From Tragulus kanchil (Eukaryota > Chordata > Mammalia > Artiodactyla > Tragulidae): a stretch of DNA of 64,000 bases. The notes beneath the pieces are model-generated. The model did no database searches. It saw nothing but the letters and a program-made list of their open reading frames with translations, and was not told the origin of the DNA. A program made the translations under genes and the position numbers. Position 1 is the first letter of the stretch, and each line of letters begins with the position of its first letter. The stretch is taken from NCBI GenBank assembly GCA_022376925.1, contig JAIOJX010000004.1, positions 129,745,123-129,809,122 on the forward strand, read 5' to 3'. Below, in pieces: positions 48,132-58,376 of this stretch.

Positions 48132-50314
48132 AAACTCTAATGATTAAAGGCAGAAAAAAGAAAGTACTAGGACAAGAGAAACTGAGAAAGCACTAGGTTA
48201 AGGTGTGTGCATTCAGGATTGAAATAGCTTCTTAAGCTAGACTGCCAGAGGAAAAATAGAAGCATCAGTAGATATCATAACACATAAAGATAGATAAATC
48301 AGAATGTTTTCTCTAGTATTCAATGTTTAATTGTAAATTAAAAAAGAAACCTAATTAGTGTATATATTTTTTAAGTGCAGAGTTTAGATGTTCTAATGGG
48401 TGTTTTCTTCTCCACAGTTGGCCTCTTGGAAAGATATATAGTCATTCCTTTACCTCTGGTGCTCAAAAATAACTCAGATTTGCTCTTTTGAAAATTTTGA
48501 AGTTTTTCTTTCTTAGCACATTCTTATAAGTGTTCTTACTAATGAAAAATGACTTATTTGCTAAGAATGGGTTTAATCTTTGTTAATAATCATAAGTTGG
48601 GGCTTCCCCTAGTGGTCCAGTGGATAAGGACACCGCCTTGCAGTGCAAGGGGCGCCGGTTCCATCCCTGGCCTGGGAAGATCCCACGTGCCGCGGAGCGG
48701 CTGGACGGATGTGTCCAATCACCGAGCCGGAGCTCTGGAGCGCATGCGCCCAGGGCCAGTGCTCTGCAACAACAGAGGCCACCGCGATGGGAGGCCCACA
48801 GGAGCCAAAGAACAAAGACGGATGGAAATAGACAAATGAAAGACCAACAGAAGTGGCCCGCCCGCTCCCCTCCCTCCCCAACCCGACCTCCGCCCAAAAT
48901 AAATAAATAAATAAATAAATCTTTAAAAAAAAAAAAAATAATAATCATAAGTTATTCAAAGGTATTTCTGATAAGTGAAGTAGGTGATCAGGCTGAGTGT
49001 CACTGTTTGGAATGTTTTAAAAAAGGAATTGTGACTGTCAAGAATGAAGCTGATCTATTGTGTTTAGTAGATTGTATAGGACATCCCAAAGAAAAAAAAC
49101 CCAAAAATGGGTTGAAAATGAAGGATAGAATCTTCCGATGTAACTACTTTTAAAAGTTATTTGAATGTAACACTGTTTTGCCTTTTTATCAAAATGAATC
49201 ATCTTGATGAAATGATTTATTAAACTCTAATGATTAAAGGCAGAAAAAAGAAAGTACTAGGACAAGAGAAACTGAGAAAGCACTAGGTTAAGGTGTGTGC
49301 ATTCAGGATTGAAATAGCTTCTTAAGCTAGACTGCCAGAGGAAAAATAGAAGCATCAGTAGATATCATAACACATAAAGATAGATAAATCAGAATGTTTT
49401 CTCTAGTATTCAATGTTTAATTGTAAATTAAAAAAGAAACCTAATTAGTGTATATATTTTTTAAGTGCAGAGTTTAGATGTTCTAATGGGTGTTTTCTTC
49501 TCCACAGTTGGCCTCTTGGAAAGATATATAGTCATTCCTTTACCTCTGGTGCTCAAAAATAACTCAGATTTGCTCTTTTGAAAATTTTGAAGTTTTTCTT
49601 TCTTAGCACATTCTTATAAGTGTTCTTACTAATGAAAAATGACTTATTTGCTAAGAATGGGTTTAATCTTTGTTAATAATCATAAGTTGGGGCTTCCCCT
49701 AGTGGTCCAGTGGATAAGGACACCGCCTTGCAGTGCAAGGGCCGCCGGTTCGATCCCTGGCCTGGGAAGATCCCACGTGCCGCAGAGCGGCTGGACTGAT
49801 GTGTCCAATCACCGAGCCGGAGCTCTGGAGCGCATGCGCCCAGGGCCAGTGCTCTGCAACAACAGAGGCCACCGCGATGGGAGGCCCACAGGAGCCAAAG
49901 AACAAAGACGGATGGAAATAGACAAATGAAAGACCAACAGAAGTGGCCCGCCCGCTCCCCTCCCTCCCCAACCCGACCTCCGCCCAAAATAAATAAATAA
50001 ATAAATAAATCTTTAAAAAAAAAAAAAATAATAATCATAAGTTATTCAAAGGTATTTCTGATAAGTGAAGTAGGTGATCAGGCTGAGTGTCACTGTTTGG
50101 AATGTTTTAAAAAAGGAATTGTGACTGTCAAGAATGAAGCTGATCTATTGTGTTTAGTAGATTGTATAGGACATCCCAAAGAAAAAAAACCCAAAAATGG
50201 GTTGAAAATGAAGGATAGAATCTTCCGATGTAACTACTTTTAAAAGTTATTTGAATGTAACACTGTTTTGCCTTTTTATCAAAATGAATCATCTTGATGA
50301 AATGATTTATTAAA
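48132..50314. repeat. Direct duplication 17 (48132-49224 / 49222-50314)
   Basis: Copies of 1.09 kb, offset 1,090, intronic with one GC-rich SINE each. Here the copies also show a few substitutions inside the SINE (around 48651/49741 and 48705/49795). Confidence 0.93.
48585..48953 (+). mobile_element. GC-rich long SINE, copy 7, with target duplication
   Basis: Sense member 48599-48939 flanked by aataatcataagtt on both sides. Complete: tRNA head, body with gcgcatgcgcc, C-rich block cccgctcccctccctcccca and aaataaataaat tail. Duplicate at 49689-50029 with several substitutions. Confidence 0.9.
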
Positions 50315-51085
50315 TCTTATGTCTAGTCCTCTGGGTTGCAAAATAGAGACAACTTAGCAGCTAAACAACAACAACAAACAAGTCTGTACTGACACCATTA
50401 TCAAAGAACTCACAGATGACCAGACTCAGAGAGCAAAGATAATATGAAATTCTTGATTTGAGGATTAACAAATGAAACATGTGCTTAAGAAAGCACAATT
50501 ATTTAATGTCCAAAACAGCTGCATGTCTAAATCTTAGAGGCAGGGTGAGTTTATCTTTGTGTAAGAAAATCTTAACAAGGAAATGTTTTTGAGAAGAGAT
50601 GTCAAAACACTCTTCTCTGTATTAGCTCAGTTCTCTTTGAGGGTTAAACATAGAGAAAATTGAATAGATTATGTTTTGCTTTAAAGATATGTTAATATTG
50701 GACAAGGTTTAAAAAATCATTCTTTGGGTCATATTCTTCCATGTAAAGACTTTAGAATTAACATAGATATTTTCCCCGAAGTATTTCTTTTAAATCATCA
50801 GAAGTTTTTTGGCTTTGTTTTCTTTTTAGTAAATCACACTCCAGTATTCTAAACTGTATGTGGAGTAGTATTAGAAGGTAGATGGTACCTTCTAATGTGT
50901 ATTGTTCAGAGAAATCTGGGTAGACAAGTCAGAATCTTAAAATGCAGACACTATTCACTCCCAAATGGCGGTTTCAAAATATTTCAGTTTATGGATACAT
51001 AATTTCTAGATCAGGTTAATAACTCAAAATAGAAAAATAACAGAGCTGACATTTTAATTGACAGTAATGTTTCTTTTTTTTTAAG
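50315..51085 (+). other. CPLANE1: Intron, no recognisable repeat
   Basis: AT-rich intron leading to the strong pyrimidine tract of the micro-exon. A faint SINE-like end (gcagctaaacaacaacaac) lies at 50355. Confidence 0.45.
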
Positions 51086-51116
51086 GTGTGAATAACAGTG
51101 ATGAATTATTTGAGAG
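51086..51116 (+). CDS. CPLANE1: CPLANE1 micro-exon, 31 nt
   Basis: A very short exon between a strong acceptor (ttctttttttttaag) and donor gagag|gtaact. In phase 1 in, phase 2 out it encodes GVNNSDELFE plus two bases. The following exon supplies T, giving Ser at the junction. Its phase is required to link the exons at 45883 and 52720, which supports it despite its size. A copy lies at 52180-52210. Confidence 0.68.
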
Positions 51117-51625
51117 GTAACTATCTTAATTCACAGTTTTACTTATAGTTAGATATAAATTATGTGTTCTGGAAATTTTGTTGTTCATATGTATGTGAAC
51201 TTCTACACTAGATATTTTTTGTGGATTACAGGAATATAGTTAATTCCCATTGGGGAATGGGGTGTTTTCAGAAACTGAAGATATTTGTTACTGTTTCAGT
51301 GTAGGTTGCTAGAATACAGTATCTTACATTTGCTACATTTTCTCTTACTACCTGTGTGTTAAGTTTCAGTAGGCAGGACAGGTTAAAAGAAGTCCTGTCC
51401 CCTTGAGTTTGCTCCTTTGAGGGTGCATATGAAGTTACTGATTGAGGTGATTAGGCTTTTCCACTAATGGGATTAAAACAATAGAATGCAATTACTTACA
51501 TGCTTATCATTTTTTGTGTTCCTTTATGCTCTTGGAGAGCATAGTTTTCTATGCTCATTTGCGCTTAACATAAGTAAATTGGAGATTACTGATTTCTGTT
51601 TCTCATACTGCATCTGGGAATGAAG

Positions 51626-51685
51626 TGTTTAGATGCGCTCCAGTTGAGTGAACTGACTGACATTGCAGACATTATCGATGACCTT
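51626..51685 (+). pseudogene. Broken copy of exon 52720-52851 at a duplication joint
   Basis: The first 60 or so bases of the exon are present, minus four near the start, and then the sequence degenerates: from 51686 to 51770 only scattered pieces of the rest of the exon and following intron are recognisable. This is a poor-quality contig end rather than a biological pseudo-exon. Confidence 0.8.
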
Positions 51686-52179
51686 ATGAGGACATGAAGT
51701 GTTAAAAAATCTGGTCAGTTTTATTTTGTAACCTGTTTCAAGAATATTCAGAAGTTTGAGCTTTGTTTTTTGCTTTAAAGATATGTTAATATTGGACAAG
51801 GTTTAAAAAATCATTCTTTGGGTCATATTCTTCCATGTAAAGACTTTAGAATTAACATAGATATTTTCCCCGAAGTATTTCTTTTAAATCATCAGAAGTT
51901 TTTTGGCTTTGTTTTCTTTTTAGTAAATCACACTCCAGTATTCTAAACTGTATGTGGAGTAGTATTAGAAGGTAGATGGTACCTTCTAATGTGTATTGTT
52001 CAGAGAAATCTGGGTAGACAAGTCAGAATCTTAAAATGCAGACACTATTCACTCCCAAATGGCGGTTTCAAAATATTTCAGTTTATGGATACATAATTTC
52101 TAGATCAGGTTAATAACTCAAAATAGAAAAATAACAGAGCTGACATTTTAATTGACAGTAATGTTTCTTTTTTTTTAAG

Positions 52180-52210
52180 GTGTGAATAACAGTGATGAAT
52201 TATTTGAGAG
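52180..52210 (+). pseudogene. Duplicate of micro-exon 51086-51116
   Basis: An identical 31-nt copy, 1,094 nt downstream, with both splice sites. In a contiguous reading this is the copy nearest to the intact next exon. Confidence 0.8.
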
Positions 52211-52719
52211 GTAACTATCTTAATTCACAGTTTTACTTATAGTTAGATATAAATTATGTGTTCTGGAAATTTTGTTGTTCATATGTATGTGAACTTCTAC
52301 ACTAGATATTTTTTGTGGATTACAGGAATATAGTTAATTCCCATTGGGGAATGGGGTGTTTTCAGAAACTGAAGATATTTGTTACTGTTTCAGTGTAGGT
52401 TGCTAGAATACAGTATCTTACATTTGCTACATTTTCTCTTACTACCTGTGTGTTAAGTTTCAGTAGGCAGGACAGGTTAAAAGAAGTCCTGTCCCCTTGA
52501 GTTTGCTCCTTTGAGGGTGCATATGAAGTTACTGATTGAGGTGATTAGGCTTTTCCACTAATGGGATTAAAACAATAGAATGCAATTACTTACATGCTTA
52601 TCATTTTTTGTGTTCCTTTATGCTCTTGGAGAGCATAGTTTTCTATGCTCATTTGCGCTTAACATAAGTAAATTGGAGATTACTGATTTCTGTTTCTCAT
52701 ACTGCATCTGGGAATGAAG

Positions 52720-52851
52720 TGTTTCGGTAGATGCGCTCCAGTTGAGTGAACTGACTGACATTGCAGACATTATCGATGACCTTATAACAAAAGATGGAGT
52801 TTCCAGTGAAGAACTTGGCTTAACAGAACAACAGGCAAGGAGCATCTGCAG
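52720..52851 (+). CDS. CPLANE1: CPLANE1 exon, 132 nt (intact copy)
   Basis: The acceptor is ctgggaatgaag and the donor ctgcag|gtaatc. It encodes [20 protein letters not shown] then [23 protein letters not shown], with phase 2 on both sides; the Leu/Ile/Asp pattern suggests a small helical segment. Three versions exist in the window. Only this one, reading gtttcggtag at its start, fits the phase of the preceding micro-exon. The version at 53820 lacks two bases there, and the one at 51626 is cut short. Confidence 0.82.
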
Positions 52852-53184
52852 GTAATCATTGAATAATTCATTTTGTAACCTGTTTCAAGAATATTCACAA
52901 TTGACCACATTTTTTGTGATTTTTAGGAAACAAGTGCAAAGCTTGGGTAGATGTTGTTCTTTGGTAATACATTTTATGATGTCTGTGTGTCACTCCTCCC
53001 TCTCCAACAGTCATGGACTGGATTCTGTAACTAACACAGCACATCTGAGCCTTTGAATTCTCCAAGAGTCTCATCACTCTGAGTACAACATAAATTTAAT
53101 CCTATTTCTTTTTAGAGGTTATTAATAATTTAGTTTAAAGAGTATTTTACCCTAAATATGAACCTTCAGAATATATTTTTGCAT

Positions 53185-53531
53185 TTGTTTTTTATATTTT
53201 ATTTATTTTTGGCTGTTCTGGGTTTTCACTGCTGCCACAGGCTCTTCTCCAGTTGCCGGGAGTGGGGGCTCCTCTCTAGTTGAGGTCAGCAGGCTTCTTG
53301 TTGCAGTGACTTCTCTTGTGGAACTCGGGCTCTAGGGCACACGGGCTTCAGTAGTTGCAGCACATGGGCTCCATAGTTGCAGCTCCGAGGCTCTAGAGCA
53401 CAGGCTCACTAGTTGTGGCTCATGAGCTTAGTTGCTCTGCAGCATGTGGGATCTTCCCGGATCAGGGGTCGAACCCATGTCTTCTGCATTGGCAGGCAAA
53501 CTTTTCTCCACTGAGCTACTGGGAAAGCCCT
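53185..53531 (-). mobile_element. CHR-2-type SINE, antisense
   Basis: From tatttatttttggctgttct to ccactgagctactgggaaag. Duplicate at 54284-54629 with local differences near 54478. Confidence 0.85.
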
Positions 53532-53819
53532 AGAATACATTTTAAATAGCTTTTTCAGGTCAAAGTGTTTTCCTTTGGTGCCTTTCCTCCAAACTGAAGG
53601 GCCTCTATGCTTCTTTGGGATACATACACTTTTGGCTTTGAGGTGATTAGGCTTTTCCACTAATGGGATTAAAACAATAGAATGCAGTTACTTAGATGCT
53701 TCTCCTTTTTTGTGTTCCTTTATGCTCTTGGAGAGAATAGTTTTCTATGCTCATTTGCGCTAACATAAGTAAATTGAGATTACTGATTTCTGTTTCTCAT
53801 ACTGCATCTGGGAATGAAG

Positions 53820-53949
53820 TGTTTGTAGATGCGCTCCAGTTGAGTGAACTGACTGACATTGCAGACATTATCGATGACCTTATAACAAAAGATGGAGTTT
53901 CCAGTGAAGAACTTGGCTTAACAGAACAACAGGCAAGGAGCATCTGCAG
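53820..53949 (+). pseudogene. Copy of exon 52720-52851 with 2-nt deletion
   Basis: The copy is 130 nt instead of 132 because cg is missing (gtttgtag against gtttcggtag). The deletion puts the rest of the exon out of phase with the micro-exon. As at other CpG sites in the duplicated blocks, this looks like a consensus error. Confidence 0.8.
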
Positions 53950-54653
53950 GTAATCATTGAATAATTCATTTTGTAACCTGTTTCAAGAATATTCACAATT
54001 GACCACATTTTTTGTGATTTTTAGGAAACAAGTGCAAAGCTTGGGTAGATGTTGTTCTTTGGTAATACATTTTATGATGTCTGTGTGTCACTCCTCCCTC
54101 TCCAACAGTCATGGACTGGATTCTGTAACTAACACAGCACATCTGAGCCTTTGAATTCTCCAAGAGTCTCATCACTCTGAGTACAACATAAATTTAATCC
54201 TATTTCTTTTTAGAGGTTATTAATAATTTAGTTTAAAGAGTATTTTACCCTAAATATGAACCTTCAGAATATATTTTTGCATTTGTTTTTTATATTTTAT
54301 TTATTTTTGGCTGTTCTGGGTTTTCACTGCTGCCACAGGCTCTTCTCCAGTTGCCGGGAGTGGGGGCTCCTCTCTAGTTGAGGTCAGCAGGCTTCTTGTT
54401 GCAGTGACTTCTCTTGTGGAACTCGGGCTCTAGGGCACACGGGCTTCAGTAGTTGCAGCACATGGGCTCCATAGTTGTGATTCTGAAGCTCTAGAGCACA
54501 GGCTCACTAGTTGTGGCTCATGAGCTTAGTTGCTCTGCAGCATGTGGGATCTTCCCGGATCAGGGGTCGAACCCATGTCTTCTGCATTGGCAGGCAAACT
54601 TTTCTCCACTGAGCTACTGGGAAAGCCCTAGAATACATTTTAAATAGCTTTTT

Positions 54654-55230
54654 CTCAGAACATTAGCTCAAAGTGTTTTCCTTTGGTGCCTTTCCTGGGC
54701 CAAGAAGAGGCTCCTGATAGAGTGAAGGCTGGCTCTTCTCTGATGCTTCTTTGGGATACATACACTTTTGGCTTTTTGAGTCACTGGGGGCTGGTTGGGT
54801 AGGGTGCCCTCTGCCTGGCATATACGAAGAGTCCAGATTCCAGAAGAAAAGCAGGGGTTCCGTGTAAGCCACACTGTCTCTATCCGTGATCCATCTTCCT
54901 GTTAGGAAGGTGTCTTCTTCCTTTGCTGGCTGTTGAGTCTGCCCCGAATCTGTGTCTCACATCACCTCTTTTCTTGGCCACCATCAGTACTCCAAGCACA
55001 TCAGAAGCCAGGATGGGATTGGATGCACAAAGGATGTGCTGAGAGAAATGCTTGTGAGGAAAAAGAGAGTCAGAAGTGGGTGAGGCCCCGGGCCACAGTG
55101 CAGGTCTGCCCCTTCCTGCGGAGGAGAGAGGGGGTCGAGTCAGTAATCTCAGAGAACAGTGTGGTTCTAGGAAAGCTTCTGCCAGGTCAGTGGTGAGACG
55201 TCCAGCCAGAGTCACCACCACTGGAGTGCT
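54654..55230. other. Unidentified GC-richer stretch
   Basis: Not matched to any repeat I know. The minus strand is unusually open over 54663-54874 and 54880-55221, but no start context, splice phase or known domain supports a gene. It could be an old retroviral-like or LTR remnant. Confidence 0.35.
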
Positions 55231-55709
55231 GTCCCTTAAAGGTCGGGGCCAGCCGCGGCATCCCCGCCACGTCGTCCTTGGCTCAGGTTGGCCCCGGGAA
55301 GTCCGTACAGCCTGGAACCTGAGGCCAGATCCAGGAGGGCCTCTGCTTAGAAGGTATCTCCTCCTTACACGTTTTGGAAGTGATTGAGATTGTCCAGAAA
55401 TAGATTGGTGAAGAAATCCAAAACAGAACCTTTAAAGGTGTTCCTACTGCACGGTGAGCAGGGAAGAAAGGTGCCAGTGGGAGAGGGGGCACCGTGTTCT
55501 GAGAGTTAGAAAAAGACCCAGGTAAGAGGGAGCTTAAAGCAGAAAAGAGGAGCCAGCGGCGCCAGACGTTCTAGAGCAGGCCAGTGGACGAAGACGGAAG
55601 AGGCAGCGGGGGCCGGGGTGACCTGAGACTGTCGTCAGTTGGCGCAAGCTGACTAGACCTCTTACGTGAAGGACTCTTCACAATGGGCCAGAGTCTTCCC
55701 AAAGAAACC

Positions 55710-56275
55710 ATATTTCTCTAATGGAATATAATTGCTTTACAACATGGTGTTAGTCTCTGTTGTGTGAATGAGGCCTCTCCGGAGCCTCGCCCCACATTCC
55801 ACTCCCCTGGGTCATCAGGGGCAGGAGCTGAGCCCCTGGGCTCTGCAGCAGCCCCGCCGGCTGTCCATTTGACACATGACAGCACACTGGTGTCAGTGCT
55901 GCTTCCTCGATGTGTCATGACCCTCCCCCCGCCTCCACTGTGTCCACAGGTCCATTCTCCCATCTGCGCCTCTGTTCCTGCCCTGCTGATACGTTCACCA
56001 GCACCATATTTCTAGATCCCACATATATGCATATGATACTTGTTTTTCCCTTTCTGACTTACTTCACTCTGTATGACAGGCTCCAGGTTCATCCACAGCA
56101 CCACAACTGACTCAATTTCATTCCTGTTTATGGCTGAGTAATATTCCACTCTGTCTGTGTACCACATCTTCTTTATCCATTTATCTGTCGATGGACATCT
56201 GGGTTGCTTCCATACCTGGCAATTGTAAATAGTGCTGCAGGGAACACTGGGGTAGATGTCTTATCTCCATAACAA
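55710..56275 (-). mobile_element. Antisense L1 3' end
   Basis: ggctgagtaatattccactc and ggacatctgggttgcttcca are antisense L1 ORF2 C-terminus, preceded by 3'-UTR sequence (tgctttacaacatggtgtta). 5'-truncated. Duplicate at 56817-57382. Confidence 0.75.
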
Positions 56276-56321
56276 ATTTAAAAATCAAGTGATGGTTAAA
56301 TTTTGCTGGTTACATTCTCAG

Positions 56322-56338
56322 GATTCAACATCCCTCTG
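56322..56338 (+). pseudogene. Stub of exon 57430-57595 cut by a duplication joint
   Basis: The acceptor and the first 17 bases of the exon are present, then the sequence jumps back to the start of the duplicated block (gtcccttaaagg). One t is missing in the acceptor tract. Confidence 0.8.
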
Positions 56339-57429
56339 TCCCTTAAAGGTCGGGGCCAGCCGCGGCATCCCCGCCACGTCGTCCTTGGCTCAGGTTGGCC
56401 CCGGGAAGTCCGTACAGCCTGGAACCTGAGGCCAGATCCAGGAGGGCCTCTGCTTAGAAGGTATCTCCTCCTTACACGTTTTGGAAGTGATTGAGATTGT
56501 CCAGAAATAGATTGGTGAAGAAATCCAAAACAGAACCTTTAAAGGTGTTCCTACTGCACGGTGAGCAGGGAAGAAAGGTGCCAGTGGGAGAGGGGGCACC
56601 GTGTTCTGAGAGTTAGAAAAAGACCCAGGTAAGAGGGAGCTTAAAGCAGAAAAGAGGAGCCAGCGGCGCCAGACGTTCTAGAGCAGGCCAGTGGACGAAG
56701 ACGGAAGAGGCAGCGGGGGCCGGGGTGACCTGAGACTGTCGTCAGTTGGCGCAAGCTGACTAGACCTCTTACGTGAAGGACTCTTCACAATGGGCCAGAG
56801 TCTTCCCAAAGAAACCATATTTCTCTAATGGAATATAATTGCTTTACAACATGGTGTTAGTCTCTGTTGTGTGAATGAGGCCTCTCCGGAGCCTCGCCCC
56901 ACATTCCACTCCCCTGGGTCATCAGGGGCAGGAGCTGAGCCCCTGGGCTCTGCAGCAGCCCCGCCGGCTGTCCATTTGACACATGACAGCACACTGGTGT
57001 CAGTGCTGCTTCCTCGATGTGTCATGACCCTCCCCCCGCCTCCACTGTGTCCACAGGTCCATTCTCCCATCTGCGCCTCTGTTCCTGCCCTGCTGATACG
57101 TTCACCAGCACCATATTTCTAGATCCCACATATATGCATATGATACTTGTTTTTCCCTTTCTGACTTACTTCACTCTGTATGACAGGCTCCAGGTTCATC
57201 CACAGCACCACAACTGACTCAATTTCATTCCTGTTTATGGCTGAGTAATATTCCACTCTGTCTGTGTACCACATCTTCTTTATCCATTTATCTGTCGATG
57301 GACATCTGGGTTGCTTCCATACCTGGCAATTGTAAATAGTGCTGCAGGGAACACTGGGGTAGATGTCTTATCTCCATAACAAATTTAAAAATCAAGTGAT
57401 GGTTAAATTTTGCTGGTTACATTTCTCAG

Positions 57430-57595
57430 GATTCAACATCCCTCTGGTCGACGTCCACAGAGAACTGAGAAGGAGAGAAGAGAGATTCAAATTTGGATGA
57501 AAAGAAAACGAAAAGAGAGAATGGCAGAGTACTTAAAACAGCTGGCAGAAAAGAGAGGGCAAGAACACAACCCTTTCTGCCCCAGGAATAACCCT
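57430..57595 (+). CDS. CPLANE1: CPLANE1 exon, 166 nt, highly basic helix
   Basis: The acceptor is tacatttctcag and the donor aaccct|gtaagt; phase 2 in, phase 0 out. It encodes [20 protein letters not shown] then [30 protein letters not shown]. The central 40 residues are about half Lys/Arg/Glu with no proline, a long charged helix likely to bind tubulin, membrane or partner proteins (inference), and KRKRK resembles a nuclear localisation signal. A 17-nt stub of the same exon lies at 56322-56338. Confidence 0.88.
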
Positions 57596-58049
57596 GTAAG
57601 TCTGCAGTATCCACAGTGTTGAGGGTAACGGAATTATCACAGAATGTGTGTAGCTGTTTCCTGGCAGGTATTTGAGAGGAAAGAACATAATTTGCATGCA
57701 TTTTTCTGATAGAAAAGTCAGAATTGTACTCATTTCAGGAAAAGAAGTTACCTTAACATTAACAGAGTGTAGCTGGGGATTCTACAAACCGTGTTCTATT
57801 CAACTATCTTAAATGTTTTCTCTCCCTGAGGCTAATTATAGCTCTAACATTTTACTTGAATGAATAGATTGAAGGATTGGGTGACCAGTTGGAGTCAGTA
57901 CCTTAATTTTTTCAGTGAAAGTCCGTAGCAGTTGAACAACTGTGTATGTAGTAAAGGCATTTTAGCTTTCTCTGTGAGCTATCTAAAAAAAAAAAAGCAT
58001 TTCTAAAGTATGGTCCAGTTGTGTACCAACAGAACAGTGGCACTTCTTT
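57596..58049 (+). other. CPLANE1: Intron, no features seen
   Basis: AT-rich intron following the basic exon, with a short A run at 57986. Nothing recognised. Confidence 0.45.
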
Positions 58050-58275
58050 TTTTTTTTAATTTTTATTTTACTTTTAACTTTTACAGAGTTTTGTTGTTTA
58101 TAGATATGTATGATCCCAGACTAGTCATATGTATACCACCCCATCCCACCCCTCCAGGCCGTCACACAGCACCCCTGCAGGATCCCCTTTTCTCACAGCG
58201 CAATGACAATAGCTATTTTCTTCACATGTGATCGTACAGGTTTTCATGCTACTTCCTTCACGCCTCCCACCCAGA
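58050..58275 (-). mobile_element. Antisense L1 3'-UTR fragment
   Basis: A T run, then cagagttttgttgtttatag, gatatgtatgatcccagact and gcaatgacaatagctatttt, the same module as at 34862 and 38940. Confidence 0.65.
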
Positions 58276-58376
58276 ACAGTGGCGCTTCTGTGTGTCTGTC
58301 CCAAGTCCTGACTAGCTATGGACATCACCATGGCTATGGACATCATGGCTAGGCCAGAAGTGTTTTTCTTCAGAAG

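Larger units (their letters stand above)
50672..52800. repeat. Direct duplication 18 (50672-51686 / 51766-52800)
   Basis: Offset 1,094; each copy has the micro-exon. Copy one decays from 51686 on, within the next exon, into a heavily deleted version of 52780-52910. Confidence 0.92.
52538..54653. repeat. Direct duplication 19 (52538-53557 / 53640-54653)
   Basis: Offset 1,102 falling to 1,098; each copy has the 132-nt exon and a CHR-2 SINE. The 80-nt joint 53558-53639 is a deletion-rich copy of 54660-54778, the sequence that truly follows. Confidence 0.93.
55231..57444. repeat. Direct duplication 20 (55231-56337 / 56338-57444)
   Basis: Copies of 1.11 kb, offset 1,107, holding an antisense L1 3' end. 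The joint cuts the basic exon after 17 nt. Confidence 0.93.
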
